A DNA stretch of 64,000 nt from positions 488,036 through 552,035 of the forward strand of contig QRFJ01001034.1 in NCBI GenBank assembly GCA_006176705.1, given 5' to 3'. Both the position numbers and the translations under genes were made by a program. This stretch comes from Cocos nucifera (Eukaryota > Streptophyta > Magnoliopsida > Arecales > Arecaceae). Position 1 is the first letter of the stretch. Each line of letters begins with the position of its first letter. The notes under the pieces were generated by a model. It was not told the origin of the DNA and did no database searches. It saw nothing but the letters and a program-made list of their open reading frames with translations. Of this stretch, positions 45,881 through 58,662 are shown in pieces.

Positions 45881-47760
45881 AAATTTCTAGTTAGATTTTA
45901 TAATTATACATGATCAATTTATTTAGTAATTTTATTTTTAAATAAATTAGGCTTCTACTATTTTCTCGGATTCCTACACTTTCTTGGCAGAGATGCAAAA
46001 ATCTCCATGATCATTAATTTTTAGTGGATGGTGCAGTCCGACCGACTGGCTTACCACCTCACCTAATAGTTATCGATGATGGGACGATCGATGAGTGGAC
46101 AATTCTTGTCCAATGATTCTCTAATCAAAGTGCATCCAAACTATATTTCTAATTCATGAAGCTCACCATGTCCGAAATATTGCTCCACTTCTTAGTTAAG
46201 TCAGACCTGCTATTTACATGAATTAAATTTTTGATTGGATCTCTCTCTGTATCTAGAATATTGAGCCCAACCCATTCTCCAACTCATAGCATCTAATGCC
46301 TAATAGACATGGTTGTATCTTTCCGATATAATTGAACCACTATAATCAGTCGAGAACAATCAACCTCGAAAAGGACCGCACATCTACAATGGTGGAAGAT
46401 CTATGACTTAATATTTTTTTAGAAAGATTTGATTTAGATCTCTTTAAACTTGACTTGACTTAGTCATAACAATTATGACTAACCTAGTGGCAAGGATTAG
46501 CTCGAATTGTTAGCCACTTCTAATCAGAACTGGATCAACTTAAATGGCCAGGTAAGTGAGACCGGTGGAAGGAATATGCCATTAACTGGATAAGAATATA
46601 TTTAGATCGAGTGACTTCTAATTAAAAATCAATCGATCATATCTGCCAAACTTACCTTAGACATGAAATTATCGAACCAGAATCAATCGCATTAGCTTAC
46701 AATCCAGGCTTGAATCACGGAGCCAAATTAGATCTTGACTTAGTTGACCACATGTTACTATGAGTCGATCTTGATCCAAACTTAATCCCATTAGGCTGAT
46801 CAATTTTAAGCACTCTTGATCACACCTAATCAACTCTTGATTTGGTTTGATCAATCGCTAGACCTAATTGAGCTATCCAAGCTCAAACCTAAATTTATGA
46901 AGATATTTTAGATCTAAAAATTCATAATTTTTAGACTTAATTGGTTTTATAATCTTAATTCTTAATTAAGTTTAGATTCTTAAATAGAAACATGCCAAAA
47001 ATTTTAAAGTTTTAGGATTTAAAATTTTATAGAAAAATAAGTTTTTGATTTCTGATTAAGGATAAACTGCAGCACCCTTATATGCTATAAGAGCATCCCA
47101 TCGAATGAAAAGAGAGGACCTTTAAACTCTTCTTACTCTTATGATTGGACGGCCAAGGGGAATGCCTTAATCAAAAATAATTACTACACTATAAAATAAT
47201 AAGATCTATAATATATGTCATATATAAAATCATAGATTTAATCATGTATGTTCTGTATATATCTCATGTATTAATCATTAAATCAAAAACATGCATGCTT
47301 TCAAATCTGATATATCACATATAATATTTAAAAAATAAAATTTTAAATTGATCACATCAAATAAAACTTATTCTAGATAATTCATAGAACTATTCTACAA
47401 CTAGTATAGACATGCATCTATCATATCTCATATGACTATTTAAATATTTAATTTTTTAATTTTTAGATCTGATTATAATATTTATAACATTAAAAAAATA
47501 GAAATAAATAGATCTAAAAATTATATTTAATCATATCAAAAAGGAAAACTACACTAGACTACACATAAAATAGTTCTACACCTAGTTTAGACATGTATCT
47601 CATACATCATTGTTATGAATCTAAAAACTTTTAATTTTTGATTTCAAATCTAATCACATATGATATGACATCTAAAATTTTTTAATATTAGATCAAAAAT
47701 AAAATTAAAATTAGATCTGAAATAGATCTGAAGAACTGCTAATGCAGTTCTGATATCCTT
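45881..47760 (-). other. Copia B 5' leader
   Basis: Counterpart of 35392-37263, similar along most of its length, with a decayed primer site (GTTCTGATATCC, inverted) at 47748-47759. Confidence 0.75.
47053..47173 (-). other. Candidate structured RNA in copia B leader
   Basis: The same three stems as in C, read on the minus strand: outer TGATTAAGG/CCTTAATCA kept at 9 bp; middle arms at 47135-47143 and 47086-47094 with an A-U pair replaced by G-C and a C-G replaced by U-G; inner CAT/ATG with two G-U pairs added. Confidence 0.6.
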
Positions 47761-50700
47761 TAAAGAAAAATTGATATTTTCTACTACAGGATCGTTCAGA
47801 TCCGATCAGATATGAACTGGATTTTTCAAAAAAAATCTAAATTAATCCAACCAAATCTAAAGGTTCTCAAATCTAATCCTATAGATCTAATATTAAAAAT
47901 TAATATAAAATAAAATAGGAATAACAATTGTTACCTTTAGGATAAACTGTTTTTACCTTATCGATGATCTGTTGAAGCCCTGAGGTTCTAGATTAAGCCA
48001 CACACATGCTTGACCTCTACCGATATTCACTCAAGTAAGATCTAGATGTAATCTTCTTCTAGATCTGATTTTTAAAAATTAGATCTGGATCTAATTCGTA
48101 GAGTCTTCAAAATAAGCGATGAAGTAGTGCGTGTTAGATGTGTGCCCTAGAAGCCAAATTGGTTAATACTTATAATACACTTCTAAGAATAATTTTATAA
48201 TTTTGATTATAAATTAATAAAAAAATTATTTTCTATCACAGTGTGTACTTAAAGTGTATGTGATACATCCTTTGAGTTAATGGTAATGATAATTTATATT
48301 TTCAAAGAGTTGAAAATTTAAGACATAAATTTTCATAATTAACTCATAAATTACTTTCAATCATAGGATCATCACAAGGATGGTGATTGATTCAGAAGGT
48401 TGATGTATGATCACTTTCTTTAAGTAGATGAGTCTTGAGTCTATAGTGTGGAGGCATCGGAGTGAGAGTATAGGTACTCGTTAGAGAACGAGGGCACTGA
48501 GCATGATCACCTCGAGCATTCATAAGAAAGTCTACCTTCTCATCGATGACTGGCTCGATATTATAGTAGTGTGTCTAGTTCTTTGACTTGAGGTGCATTG
48601 ATAATTCACCTTGAGGGTGTTGTAGTTTGACTATACCATAACTCAGTCTCCTAGCCATTTTGAATTCTGAGGTGTATGTTGGCTATAGTATATTCATTGT
48701 AGGAATTGGATTGCACCAATAAGGGATCTATCTACCTCGGTAGATGAGGAGTAGTCCTATGATGATCATGAGAATCGAGTTCATAAGCCCATGGCCATGG
48801 CAGAGTGAAGATGATAGAAAGAGTTTCTATAAAGGGTTTCACATAGTACTCGAATCGAATGATTAATTCATATGACGGATATTGGATTTGATGAGTTCAC
48901 CTTAACCCTAATTTTGTTGGAGCTCAAGATAGAAGCACCCAATCACACAGGTAGCTGCACTAAGAGGTTCACTTTTAATTTTGATGGATTGCCACCATAT
49001 ACTGCTAGGTGTCACTGGTGGATTTTGAGAGCAATTAGAATGATTTTGATTATCGATCATTCTAATTGTATGAATCAGAAAAGTTTTGGTCCATCGAAAG
49101 GTGTTTCGATGATATCGATGATGAAGATCACGACATGTCTCATTATCATATGGAACTGAACCTAACTGGATCACACAAATAAGGATTTGGGTCTGGATGT
49201 TATCAATTGAGCTAACCTAGTTCGATTGATTTGGATTAGATCCAATCAGGTTCAAGGTAATCATGCTAGCACACGATTGTGCCTGACTTTCTCCTTCTAT
49301 AATCTTTTTGATTCATCGCAACTAAGTCAAATTTGATTTAACTCATTTCTTTATCTTGAATGAATTTATTTTCATCTGACTGGAATAAGTCCAGGTCAGA
49401 TTAATTATGAAAATTAAATTCATTCCTAGTGCAATTGGACTAAGATCAATAGTTGACCTAATTGAGAGAATTGAGGGTCACATGATCAGAAACTTTTATA
49501 AATTTTTGTAACAATTATTTTGCTTTAATTTTTGGTTATGTGATAGGGAATGAGTTATACTTTGGGTGTGCAAAATTTTGTGATTTTTGGAGGTGCCTAG
49601 ACTGGGTTTTGATAGAGGTTGATTTAGATCAAACTCTTGAGAGAAGAGTCCTAGACACACATGGCCTCTTCCTTATCCTTTCATGTTGCCACCTTTCAGA
49701 TAGATTTTTGGCATCAAAACTACATGGGATCTAGGGTTTTTCATGTAGATTAGGTCCAAGAATCCCAATAGTCAAATTAATAAGGCTTTTAGTCAAAAAG
49801 GGACTCTTTATGGCGCTATGTCTAGTATAAGAACTCTTCTCATGAAATTATCTCAATGGAATTTATTTTTTCCACACCCAAAGGAGCCTTTCCTCTGATA
49901 TCCACACCTTCTCTATCCTCTCTCTCCCTCTCTGCTATATACCTAAAAAGTTAGGCACAAATCTAAGTTGAAGGTCCAAGGTTTTTGTCATAAGATTTAA
50001 CATCTATGCGACGGTATTTGTGAGACGAACAGGCTGCACTCAGAAGTCATTTTGAAGGCTTTTTAAATCAGATCCAGATCTAATTTTTGGAGGAGAGATT
50101 CATGAGTAGAAGATGATTAGATCTTGCCCATGTGAATATCGGTAGAGGCCAAGCACATGCATGGCTCCTTCCAGAATCTTAGGAATCAACAGGATCATCA
50201 TAGGGTAATTAGATTACCAAATTAGGTACTTAAAATTAAATCTAATTTAATTTTATTTTTTAACTTTTAATATCAGATCTCTATGATCAGATTTGAGAAA
50301 TCTTAGATCTAATTAGGATTTTAGAAATTTTTTTTGAAATATTCTTTCAAATCCAATCAGATCTGAACATCTTATGCCGGAAAAATAGGTTTTTCCTTCA
50401 GTGCGCTCGTCTCACGAACACGTTAACTGTCTTCCTGATCTTTGTGCCAATGCTTGGATCTTCCTTGCTTGATTCGTCCAACCTCTTGGACATGGAGAGG
50501 GGAGATAGAGGACCAGAGGAAGGCATGAAAGAGAGGAGGGGCAGCCTTGCGGCATGGTGGATGGGTGCAATTTTGAAATCCTAGGGGCAGACAGGGTTTA
50601 AATAGACCCTGCTGTGCCACATCACTTCGACCAATCATATTGCTCAATTCAATCAGATCTTAATCTGATTGGTAGAGTGATATCACTTGATCCAATCAGG

Positions 50701-52309
50701 TTAGAGTCTCCTAGAATCCTCCATAAGTGGCACCATCATAGGATAAGCACAAATGAATTGGCGCCCAAGAGTTTGAAGCTATCAAGTAACCCTAGAGTCC
50801 CATCAGTATGGGACTCCTCTTTTCCCCATGTGCACATGCCAACTAGGGGCGTGCACACATATTTGTGCATGATGTCTAAGTGGGTGCATGCCCCAAGGAG
50901 ATGTTTAAAGGGGGTGCATGCCCATATCCCTTCTTTCCTGCATTAGGACATCTCATGTCCCGATAGTGATAGGAAATGGTAGGTGGCGACAGAAATTAGC
51001 AGATGTTGTCTTATTTCCATCTGATGAATTAGGATAATTCTTTTTTGACCTAGACAAGCTTCAATTAGATAAGGACAAATCTATACAGGGTTACTTGGTG
51101 AGTCCAAATTAATTTGGCTCAATCAAGATGAATAAAAAAAACTACAGAAGGAGAAAGTTAGGCTCAATCATATGCTAGCACGATTTTCTTGAACCTAATT
51201 GGATTTAACCCAAATCAGTCGAACTAGGTTAGCTTGATTGATCACATCCAAATCCAAACTCTTATTTGTGTGACTCAGTTAGGTTTAGTTCGATATGGTA
51301 ATGAGACATGTTGCGATCTCTATGATCGATATTATCGAAACATCTTTCGATGGATAAGAATTTTTTAATTCATACAATTAAAATGATCGATCATCAAGAT
51401 TATTCTAATTGCTCTCAAAATCCACCAGTGATACTTAGCAGTATATGGTGGTAATCCATTAGAATCAAAAGTGAACCTATTGGTGCAGCTACTTGTATGA
51501 TTGGATTTTTCTATCTTGAGCATTGATAGGTTAGGGTTAAGGTGAACTCATCAAATCCAACATCTGTCATATGAGTTAATCATTTGATTTGAGTCCAATG
51601 TAAAATCCTAATAGAAACTCTTTCTATCATATTCACATTGCATTGGCCATGGGCTTATGGACTCAATCTCATGATCATCATAGGGCTACTCCTCATCTAC
51701 CGAGGTAGATAGATCTCCTATTGGTGCAATCCAATTCCTACAATGAACATACTATATAAGCAACATACATCTCAGAATTCTAAATGGCTAGAAGACTGAG
51801 TTATGTTGTAGTCAAACTATAACATCCTCAAGATAAACTATCGATGCACCTTAGATCAAAGAACCAGACACACCATTACAGCATCGAGCCAGTCATCGAT
51901 GAGAACATAGACTCCCTTATGACTGCTTGAGGTGGTCATGCTCAGTATCCTCATTTTCTAATAAGTATCTATACTCTCGCACTAGTATCTCTACACCATA
52001 AACTCAAGACTCATCTATCCTAAAAAAGTGATCGTACACCAACCTTTCAGATCAATCACCATCCTCATGATGATCCTACGATCAGGAGCAATTTATGAGT
52101 TAATTATGAAAATTCATGTCTTAAATTTTTAACTCTTGAAAATATGAATTATCATTACCATTAACTCAAAGAATGTATCATAGACACTTTAAATACATCC
52201 TATGATAGAAAATAACTCTTTTATTAATTTATACTAAAAATTATAAAATTATTCCTAGAAGTGTTTTGCAAGTATTAGGCAATCTGGCTTCTAGGGCATA
52301 CATTTAACA
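47761..52309 (-). repeat. Copia B 5' LTR (right), split by a solo LTR
   Basis: The pieces 47761-48131 and 50406-52309 join at GTGCG. The right edge, CATTTAACA, is the inverse of the family TG start. An inverted TATA region (TTTAAATAGACCC) lies at about 50597-50609. Confidence 0.85.
48132..50400 (+). mobile_element. Solo LTR of the B/C/D copia family
   Basis: The 2269-bp LTR begins TGTTAGATGTGTGCCC and ends TTTTTCCTTCA, with perfect GTGCG duplications at 48127-48131 and 50401-50405. No primer site or internal DNA accompanies it, so it arose by recombination between two LTRs after insertion. It sits in opposite orientation inside an LTR of its own family. Its second half (49300-50100) has diverged strongly from C, including loss of the TATA palindrome. 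Confidence 0.95.
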
Positions 52310-53400
52310 CTTAGGTCAATAATCTCCTGTACAATTCACATCATCCTTTAATTATCAAGAGATTTGTTTCATTTGTGCTAGCCCAACCCATCATGTGAGT
52401 GAATGTTCCATGACTGCATAATTTTTATCTTTCATCCAAGAACAAGTCCAAGCTGCTCAAGGCTACTCGAAGTCGATTAATGATCCTTTTTTAAGTACAT
52501 ATAACCCTGATTGGAGGAACTACCCTAATTTTTTTTTGGATATCCCAATAAATTCAGGGTCAGATCCAAATTTCACCGATGCAAAACTATCAAAATAGGC
52601 CCCAATGTCATAACTATGCCTACAATAGGGGTCAGCCTAGTCAGTTTACCCAGCCATCATATTATAATCAACCATCATAAACATCTCCTCAGTAGACTAA
52701 TTTAGTTGACGATAGATTTAATCAGCTACAATAATTAATTTTGATTCAATAACAATCTATTGCTAGGCTAGAAGCCTAAATAGGATAATTAGCTGAGTCT
52801 AATATGAAGAGAGAATTAGGTCAATTGCCAAGCCTATCAATTTTAAATTCTATAAACAACCCACCCATTGTACACCAAGCACCTGGACCAAGTCATCAAT
52901 CTAATCCTTCACTTAAAAATTTTCAATTAGAAAATGCCAAAGTAATTTTTAAATTTAAAAGTTATAGGATTCTTATAGACTCATACTAAGATCAGGTGAG
53001 AGAAGCTAGTACTGATGCTAATCAAAATAAAAATTTAGAGGAATAAGTTAGTACTGAAGCTAACCACATAGAAGAATTTGAGTCTAAAACTAGTATTGAT
53101 GCTGGTTCTAATTTAAATGAGATTGATAAAGGAGAGAAGATAATAAATTATTTACTAGAGACCTATAAATCTAAAACTCTGTTCCCTTCAACCCTAGAAG
53201 CCGGTTCTTCTTATAAAAACCAAGAGACATGTAATGAAGTATCAATGAAGTTGTTTAAACAAGATTATATTAATTTACCTCCATAATTGAAGCCACCTTT
53301 AGACATCCTTCCAGTATCCATTGCATCAAACTTAAATCCTAATACAAAAACTCAATTCATGAGCATTTTAGAAGAATAAATAAGAAAAAAATTTAATAAA
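52310..53400 (+). pseudogene. Athila-like gag, C-terminal part
   Basis: The frame reads CFICASPTHHVSECS, a complete zinc knuckle (C-x2-C-x4-H-x4-C), then QEQVQAAQGYSKSIND and STYNPDWRNYPNFFW, the conserved Athila motif after the knuckle. A Q/N/P-rich tail follows (52804-52989 open: LGQLPSLSILNSINNPPIV). Beyond about 53050 the identity is weak and stops are common. Confidence 0.85.
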
Positions 53401-54783
53401 TAAGGATCTAAAATTAAGGTCACATCCTATCTTTCCATAATTAAAAATGAATTTTTAATAAAAGGATAATAAACTATCTTTCTAAGATTGACAATCTAAA
53501 ACTATTGAAATTTATCAATCGAGTATTTGATATGGGATAGGTAAGCTGCCTTATATCTGGCTGAAGATGGTAAACTTAACGCTTGTTGGGAGGCTACAGA
53601 ATATTTAATTTTCTTTCATCTAATTTATTTTTTTAGTTTATTTTTTAAAATATTTTGAATAAGTTGAAGGGGGAGCCCAAATTTTCAAGAACTATGCTAG
53701 ATTAAAAATCCATCGAGTTAGGTGTATTCTTTTCTTTTCTTTATTACACCTCTTGTTTTTTCTTCTCTATTGAAGACAATATCGATTAAGTTGGAAGGAG
53801 AATAATAAAAATTTTTGAATTTTAATTTTTTTTAAAAGTTTTCGAAGAAGTTAGTATTTAGTATTTAGGCATCCAATTATGCTTAAGAATCAAGTTGAAT
53901 TAAGCACATTTTTAAAAGAAAATTGATGCACAGATCAAAAAAATTATGAGATATTGAGGAATAAAGTTTTAAGAAAACTCAATAAAGAGTTAAGTCTAGA
54001 ATTTTATCTTTGAGCATTTCTGATTTTTCCTACTAGCATCAAAGAAGAGTATACTTTTTATGGACTTATGCAGGATAACTATATATTTTTTTATATTAAA
54101 AATTAAATTAAAAATAAAATAATTTCTAAGTATTTTTCACTGAGTAACCAAGCCTCTTTGCTTAAGCAAGTATTGAGTTTTGCATTAAAAGATGAAAAGG
54201 GCAAAGAAATTTATTATAAAACTAGTTTTAATTTGTAGCCTATTTGATTCGAGCTAGTAAGCCCGAGGTGTATTTTATACCTAGTATTCTAAAATCAACT
54301 TATTTGGAAGTCATTGACCTAAGACTCGCTACATGAATCAAATAGAAAGCTTAAGGAGTTAAGGCATTTAACAGTGGTACAATGTTAAAAAAATATTAAT
54401 TTTTCATCGAGCAACTAGGTTTCATTGCCTAAGTAAGCAATGATATTCGTGTCAAAAAGTAGGCAATATAAATAAAAAAATTAATAAATAAAGAATGAAA
54501 GTAGCAATACACTTGTCTATATGAAAGTTTAGATGATTCAGAGATAAAGATAGGGATAATTTAGAAAAAAATTTTAGAAAAATTTAATGCTCTTCACTTA
54601 ATTTTTTAATTTTTTATATTGATAAGTATTAATACTCCAATGATATTCCTCACTTAAGCTCTACTGAATATCAATAGCCATTTTAAAAATTACTTTAATA
54701 AACTTTAAAACTCTAAAATTAAAAGTATCTAAAACTAAATTTTTTTTTTACTCGAGGATGAGCAAAGCTTATGTTGGGGGGTG
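53401..54783 (+). other. Athila-like 3' non-coding region and polypurine tract
   Basis: AT-rich with no RT, integrase or protease motif. It ends ACTCGAGGATGAGCAAAGC, then TGGGGGGTG (54775-54783), a polypurine tract directly before the 3' LTR. The stretch from gag to this tract is too short and too degenerate to hide a pol. Confidence 0.65.
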
Positions 54784-56457
54784 TGATGATTACCATAAAT
54801 GCACTAATAAAAGTAATAATTTATTAATTTATTTATTTTTATTTTTAAAAATTAAATATTTTTTTTATTATTTTTAGATAATATATTTATCAATAAAAAG
54901 AGCTCATTTTTTTGATTACAACGAAATAAGTTTGGAGCAAAATGAAGTTAAAACGGACATGGTATGAATTTTTTAAAAAAATAAAAAAATTAATTCGGCT
55001 CAGCCAGCTCGTCCAGCCAAGCCGGGCTAAGTCGAATGCCGCTGCTCAGCCAATCCATTGCATTCGGCTTAGTCAGTGCATCCCAGCAAGCTAGCTCAAT
55101 CATAGGAGCCAACTTGTCGGTCCACGAAACTAGGCATGGATCGCTAGCTCAGCAGAAGGTAGCGAATCACAGGCTACCACATGGTGGACCAAAATTCTTA
55201 AAGAGTTTACAGAAAATCTGTCATGGCTCATGGGACATTTTGGTCATTTCAAGTCGCAAAATCAGGCAATGATTGGTTGTAGTCTGCAGTGTGTCCAGTT
55301 CATGCGATCCAAGGGCAAAGTGATGCACCATTGTGCGGTCTAGGTTGATTACGGTAAAGATCTGATAGTGGGGGTTAATTCCTAGTTTGATTCAAAGTCT
55401 TCAGCCCCTGCTACACCATCCGATGGTTCACAACCATCCCAATAGAGATCCAATGACTGATAATGCTCCCGATGGTGATTAAGCTCTCCAACATGTGATC
55501 CAAAAGGCTCCAGATGCTCCAATGCTTTGATCGGATGGCTAGTATTCAATCCGACTAGGAAAAGCATTTTAGAATGGTTTTTGATGTGATCCAATGACCA
55601 AAACTCTCTAGATCAACTCCATCCAATGGCCAAAATTTAATTTGACTTGATTTGGGCTTTTAAAACTCAATTTTTGGTGATTTTGAAATCGTTTGATCAA
55701 GATTTGATGGCCAAAACTCATGGAATTGTATAAAATTCGATCCAGGGACTTTTTTAATCCAATTTTTGTTAGAATTTCTTTATATTTGATGATCAAAACT
55801 CCTCTTTAGTCCCACGTTGCCTATATACAAAGGATCCAGCTCTCCAACATCTATAAATAAGGACTCCAGGCCAACAAAATCAATCATCTTCGATCAAAGA
55901 GAGAAAAAGGTCCAGGGTGGGAGCCATTCTTGGATTAGAGGCTGCTTCAAGGCAATGAGTGCTACGAAAAAGAGCTATCTCCTACACCATCTTTGTGTCG
56001 ACGTCGATCCGAGATTGAGATAATATCTTTTTTAGTTTTTCTTTTTTCTGCTCTTTTAAAATTTCATGTATTTAAACTTTAAATTAAATTTTAATTAATA
56101 TAAATTTTATTTTTTGCTCTTTAAATTTAGTCTTTTATTTTTGTTATTTTATTTTTCTACTCTTTAAATTTCTATACTTTAATTTTATTGTACTTTATTT
56201 TTATTACAAATAGATGCTAAGATCTAACTGGTAGATCTTAGTACCAAGTTTAATTTTCTACATCATTTAATTTTTATTTTCCAACTTCAACTTTATTTTT
56301 ATTTTTTATATAAAAATTAAAGAATTCAAAATCAAAACACCACCTTCTCTATGGATTTGACTCGATTCGTTGCTTTCTACATATTTTTAATCAATTTAAA
56401 AAGTCAGAATTAAACTGATAAATACGATGTCTTAACGATAACATTGTGTTCTTATCA
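54784..56457 (+). repeat. 3' LTR of the Athila-like element
   Basis: Starts TGATGATTACCA, ends TTCTTATCA; TATA box 55852-55859, hairpin 56217-56241. Followed by the ATGAG duplication at 56458-56462. Confidence 0.92.
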
Positions 56458-56462
56458 ATGAG

Positions 56463-57599
56463 CTAATAGCTTAATAAAGAATTGAGACATATTCAAATGG
56501 ATCAAGCAAGCATAACAAATGTGAACACTTAACATAATAATTAGTTTAGCAAAATAACATTTATAATTAAAGTAATACTTATAACTCTAATATATTATAA
56601 CATATACTTTCTAAATCAATAACTTATATATGATCTAAGAGCATTTTAGAACTCAATATTAAAACCAAAGTGATTACACCAAATTAAGTTTCTAGAAATA
56701 TCTTATGATCATATATTTTGAAAAATATTTTATCAGCTCATCCATCTATACAAATATGGTCACATATAATCTCTACGACGTGGCCCAAAGTACCATATTT
56801 AACCCTGGTAGAATTGGTTCAAAATACCGCACTTAACCCTAAGGAGATGGTCTAAAATATCAAATTCTGGAGCAATAATGTCAAATACCAACGTTTAACC
56901 CCCGTTTGGCAAGGTCCAAAATATAGTCAAACCTAGTTCAGTGCTTATACACAAATTCAATTTATGCAATCACCATTGCCATATATGCATGTTTGCAATA
57001 TATAATTTTTGCTCAATATTTATAATCTATAAATATGGTAATAGTCAAAGTTTGTTGAGTTATATGAGATTTATTTCAAATCAAGTTTATAACTATATTT
57101 GTATATAAATATTTGAAAAATTTGATTTGCATAAGTTAGCATGGTATATATTCTTATATTTATTCATGACATTTATGTTTGACTATCATATCTTATGATA
57201 ATATCTGAAATATCTAATTAAAACATTTATTACTTACTAGGCTATCGAGCTCATTATCTTTCTTTTATTTTTAGATTTAGATACTTAACAGTGGACATAG
57301 GTATCACTTAGAAGTAAGGCTAGAGATGATATTTAGCATGATCAATATTATTGAACTTAGGTCTAATTAATATTGTTGTTTTAAATTTTTAGTGAAGATT
57401 TATTTGATGTAAGACTTTTAAATTTGATTATCCATTAGATTGGTTAATTAATTAAATTTTAATTTTTAGTTATTTAAATTAATTGTGATGCATTGATATC
57501 GTGTTTGAAATGTCTTCCATACTTGTGGAGAGAAGTTTTCATGAGTGTGTGGCAATTGCCATGACCCTTGACTCATGATTTCAGATTGAGAGCATGACA
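56463..57599 (+). repeat. Candidate gypsy LTR, right part
   Basis: Would continue 19842-20171 across the Athila-like insertion. A degenerate repeat of about 40-45 bp with AAAATAC...TTAACCC lies at 56780-56930. The end GAGCATGACA followed by ATTTATATAGTATTAGAGT resembles a chromovirus LTR end plus an initiator-Met primer site (TGGTATCAGAG) carrying several transitions. Confidence 0.35.
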
Positions 57600-58136
57600 A
57601 TTTATATAGTATTAGAGTATAAGTAGATAGATTATAATATATAAAATCCAACATAGAATGAGTGTAGGTGGGTAGACACTAGGAATATTGGGATATAGAT
57701 CTATGATAATTATAGTATAAATTATTTTTGAGATTTTTGGTTAAATCTTGTGAATATGCATGAAAAGATTTCAATGGAATTATGATTCATAAGGTTTGAT
57801 ATATGATATAACAATCAATGGATCATGATATAATTGTTGGATTTTGATTTAAAGTAATGGCAAGAGGATTGATCATTGTTATGGGTAGAACTCTAGTGCC
57901 CGAATTGGAAACTTTAGTGGACTTTCATCAAGACTGACTTAGGGGTCGACCATTGACCCAAATATCGATTGCCAACCATTGATTCACTCATTGGCCATCA
58001 ACCCGCAACATCGATAGTCTCCGTGCATTGGATTCTAACCTAGGCTTTGGAGTTATATTCCCGCTTGGCCACCAACCCTCATATCGATTGTCAACCTCTA
58101 TCCTCAACAGTATGTATAGCAAGCTATCGATCCATA
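57600..58136 (+). other. Probable internal start of the old gypsy element, no gene
   Basis: Follows the decayed primer-like site (57606-57618). No gag motif is readable. 57900-58130 is richer in CAAC, CGAT and CATTG strings. The CACTA element begins at 58137. Confidence 0.3.
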
Positions 58137-58505
58137 CACTACTACAGAATAGGGCTACGATAGTAGTTTGTAACCACTACCGTAGCCCAAAAAACTGCTG
58201 CTATAGGCTATGGTAGCGGTTATATAATCATTGCCATTGCAGCCGTCGTCATAGGTTTATGGCAGCGATTGTTGTAGCATTTATGAAAATCGATGCCATA
58301 GACTGTCTATTGCAATAATTTTTGAACCACTACCATATCTTGATCTATGATAGTGGTTATGTAACCACTGCCATATCTTGACCTATGGCAGCGGTTACGT
58401 AACCTCTGCTATAGGTTCTATGATAGCGATTGACACATGCCTACGGCAGCGGTTGGTACATCTACGACAGTGATTATAAAATCGCTACCGTATCTTTTAA
58501 ATAAT
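58137..58505. repeat. CACTA subterminal repeats
   Basis: The motif CTATGGTAGCGGTTA and variants occur about a dozen times in both orientations (for example GGCTACGATAG, CCACTACCGTAGCC, CTATGGCAGCGGTTACG, CTACGGCAGCGGTTGG). Such arrays are bound by the transposon's own regulator protein in En/Spm. Confidence 0.85.
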
Positions 58506-58662
58506 TAAAAAATATAAAATTTTTAATTTTTTATATATTTTATCTGATAAATATATAGATATATAATATAAAAAAATATTATAAATATAAAAATATTTTT
58601 AAAATGCTAAAATTTTATTATCAAATAAAATTTATTATAATATTTTTTAAAAAAAAGATACA

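Larger units (their letters stand above)
23942..52309 (-). mobile_element. Copia element B (minus strand), host of three insertions
   Basis: The 5' LTR is on the right (47761-52309, interrupted by a solo LTR) and the 3' LTR on the left (23942-31767, interrupted by copia A). Both reduce to about 2.26-2.28 kb when insertions are removed. The internal region, 31768-47760, carries gag, protease, integrase, RT and RNase H of the same family as copia C and is interrupted by C in the RT. The flanks TCTAG (23937-23941) and CTTAG (52310-52314) match at 3 of 5 bases, so the duplication is decayed. Stops throughout show it is dead. It retains the RNase H segment that C has lost. Confidence 0.88.
20172..56457 (+). 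mobile_element. Athila-like Ty3/gypsy element hosting nested insertions
   Basis: LTRs at 20172-21813 and 54784-56457 are flanked by perfect ATGAG duplications (20167-20171 and 56458-56462). The primer site resembles the Asp-tRNA type usual for Athila. Gag is present in two parts, 23160-23941 and 52310-53400, split by copia B. With insertions removed the element is about 7.9 kb. No protease, RT, integrase or env-like domain is visible between gag and the 3' LTR, so it looks like a gag-only, non-autonomous member. Confidence 0.9.

Noticed and set aside
23937..52314. TCTAG/CTTAG as a firm target duplication for copia B
   Set aside because: Only 3 of 5 bases match. The insertion is supported by LTR ends and the split gag, not by this pair.
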